Origin: Deltaproteobacteria bacterium
Lineage (GTDB): Bacteria > Desulfobacterota > Syntrophia > Syntrophales > UBA2210
Direction: 5' to 3'
DNA length: 5,858 bases
Assembly: GCA_016935875.1 (NCBI GenBank)
Contig: JAFGQD010000128.1
Span: 1 to 5,858 of the forward strand
Under the pieces are notes generated by a model. It saw nothing but the letters and a program-made list of their open reading frames with translations, was not told the DNA's origin and did not search any database. This document shows, piece by piece, positions 5,403 to 5,858 of the stretch. How positions within the stretch are numbered: the first letter of the stretch is position 1; every line of letters begins with the position of its first letter. Made by a program: the position numbers and the translations under genes.

Positions 5403-5858
5403 CTATTTCTGTTTCCATACGGGATTTCGTTTCTCCTTGAAGGCACTGATCCCTTCCCCGGCATCTTCCGTGGAACAAAGACGGGCAAACGCTTCGTTCA
5501 TATATTCAAAGGCCTTGTAATAATCCAGATCAGCCGCCGTATAGAATGCCTTTTTGGCGATCTGCAGCGCCACAGGACTCTTTTGAGCCAGAATCGCGGC
5601 CCAACTGCGGGTTTCCGTATCCAGATCGGCTTCAGGTACAACCCTGTTGACAAGCCCCATGCTTAAGGCTTCCCGGGCGGTGATCAAATCGCCGTAAAAT
5701 AATAATTCGAGTGCTCGTTTTCTCCCGACAGACCTGGTGACCGGGATTACCGGGCCGATGCAGTTAAGGCCGACGTTGATGGCGGTCAGGCCTATTCGCG
5801 TATTTTCACCGGCAACAGCGAGGTCGGCTGCCGCGACCAGACCGGCTCCGTTTGCCGC
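5403..5858 (-). CDS. Enoyl-CoA hydratase/isomerase (crotonase) family protein, C-terminal part
   Basis: The last 151 residues of a crotonase-superfamily protein are present; the N-terminal part lies beyond base 5858. The frame is open to the window edge, and the in-frame TTG at 5687 is internal. The visible part begins with NGAGLVAAADLAVAGENTRI, the substrate-binding loop and oxyanion-hole region, then GLNCIGPVIPVTRSVGRKRA, LELLFYGDLITAREALSMGL and VNRVVPEADL, and ends with the trimer-forming C-terminal helices (QKSPVALQIAKKAF). Classical hydratase has glutamates equivalent to rat Glu144 and Glu164; here those positions are Gly (GAGLVAAAD) and Ala (LTAINVGL). The GLNCIGPVIPV stretch resembles the ECHDC3-like branch, remembered as also lacking one or both. 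Hydration activity is therefore doubtful, and the reaction is unknown. It may work on CoA thioesters related to the dehydrogenase cluster, but it is separated from it by the exporter operon. Confidence 0.92.
   Translation of the reverse strand, partial: AANGAGLVAAADLAVAGENTRIGLTAINVGLNCIGPVIPVTRSVGRKRALELLFYGDLITAREALSMGLVNRVVPEADLDTETRSWAAILAQKSPVALQIAKKAFYTAADLDYYKAFEYMNEAFARLCSTEDAGEGISAFKEKRNPVWKQK

Noticed and set aside
5403..5687. A complete 94-residue protein starting at the TTG at 5687
   Set aside because: The frame stays open to the window edge, and the upstream residues match the crotonase fold, so this is the C-terminal part of a larger gene.

Overview
This window reads as chromosomal DNA from an anaerobic bacterium of moderate GC content, probably a fatty- or aromatic-acid-oxidising or syntrophic type such as a Desulfobacterota relative. 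That assignment is an inference. It rests on a TetR-controlled acyl-CoA dehydrogenase/EtfB/EtfA cluster, an EtfB that resembles clostridial bifurcating-type proteins, and a crotonase gene nearby. No RNA gene, insertion sequence, CRISPR array or phage gene was seen.

Left block (1-3130, minus strand). Read in the direction of transcription the order is: a TetR-family regulator (2525-3130), a 329-base gap with a clear promoter and operator, an acyl-CoA dehydrogenase (1050-2195), etfB (210-1016) and the first 66 codons of etfA (running off the window at base 1). The last three genes are closely packed, with good ribosome binding sites, and look like one operon. The electrons taken from (or given to) an acyl-CoA by the dehydrogenase would pass through the EtfAB flavoprotein. 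An inverted repeat, CAGACCG-AC-CGGTCTG, lies just downstream of a consensus -35 box before the dehydrogenase and is the best candidate for the TetR operator.

Middle (3131-3401). This is a divergent, AT-rich intergenic region. It holds a perfect AT-rich palindrome in the tetR promoter area, a 15-base direct repeat with a 17-base period, and a perfect 9-base-arm inverted repeat in front of azlC.

Right block (3402-5349, plus strand). azlC and azlD encode the two subunits of a branched-chain amino acid exporter and overlap by ATGA. They are followed 20 bases later by an EamA/DMT-family ten-helix transporter. Together they form a small export operon. Convergent with it is the C-terminal part of a crotonase-family protein (5403 to beyond 5858, minus strand).

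The most interesting points concern active sites. The acyl-CoA dehydrogenase has glycine at both positions where this superfamily normally carries its catalytic glutamate. The crotonase lacks both glutamates of classical enoyl-CoA hydratase. The genes are otherwise intact, so these look like divergent enzymes and not decayed ones. I did not find a clearly new multi-gene system. The best candidate for novelty is the TetR-controlled, non-canonical dehydrogenase-Etf unit.
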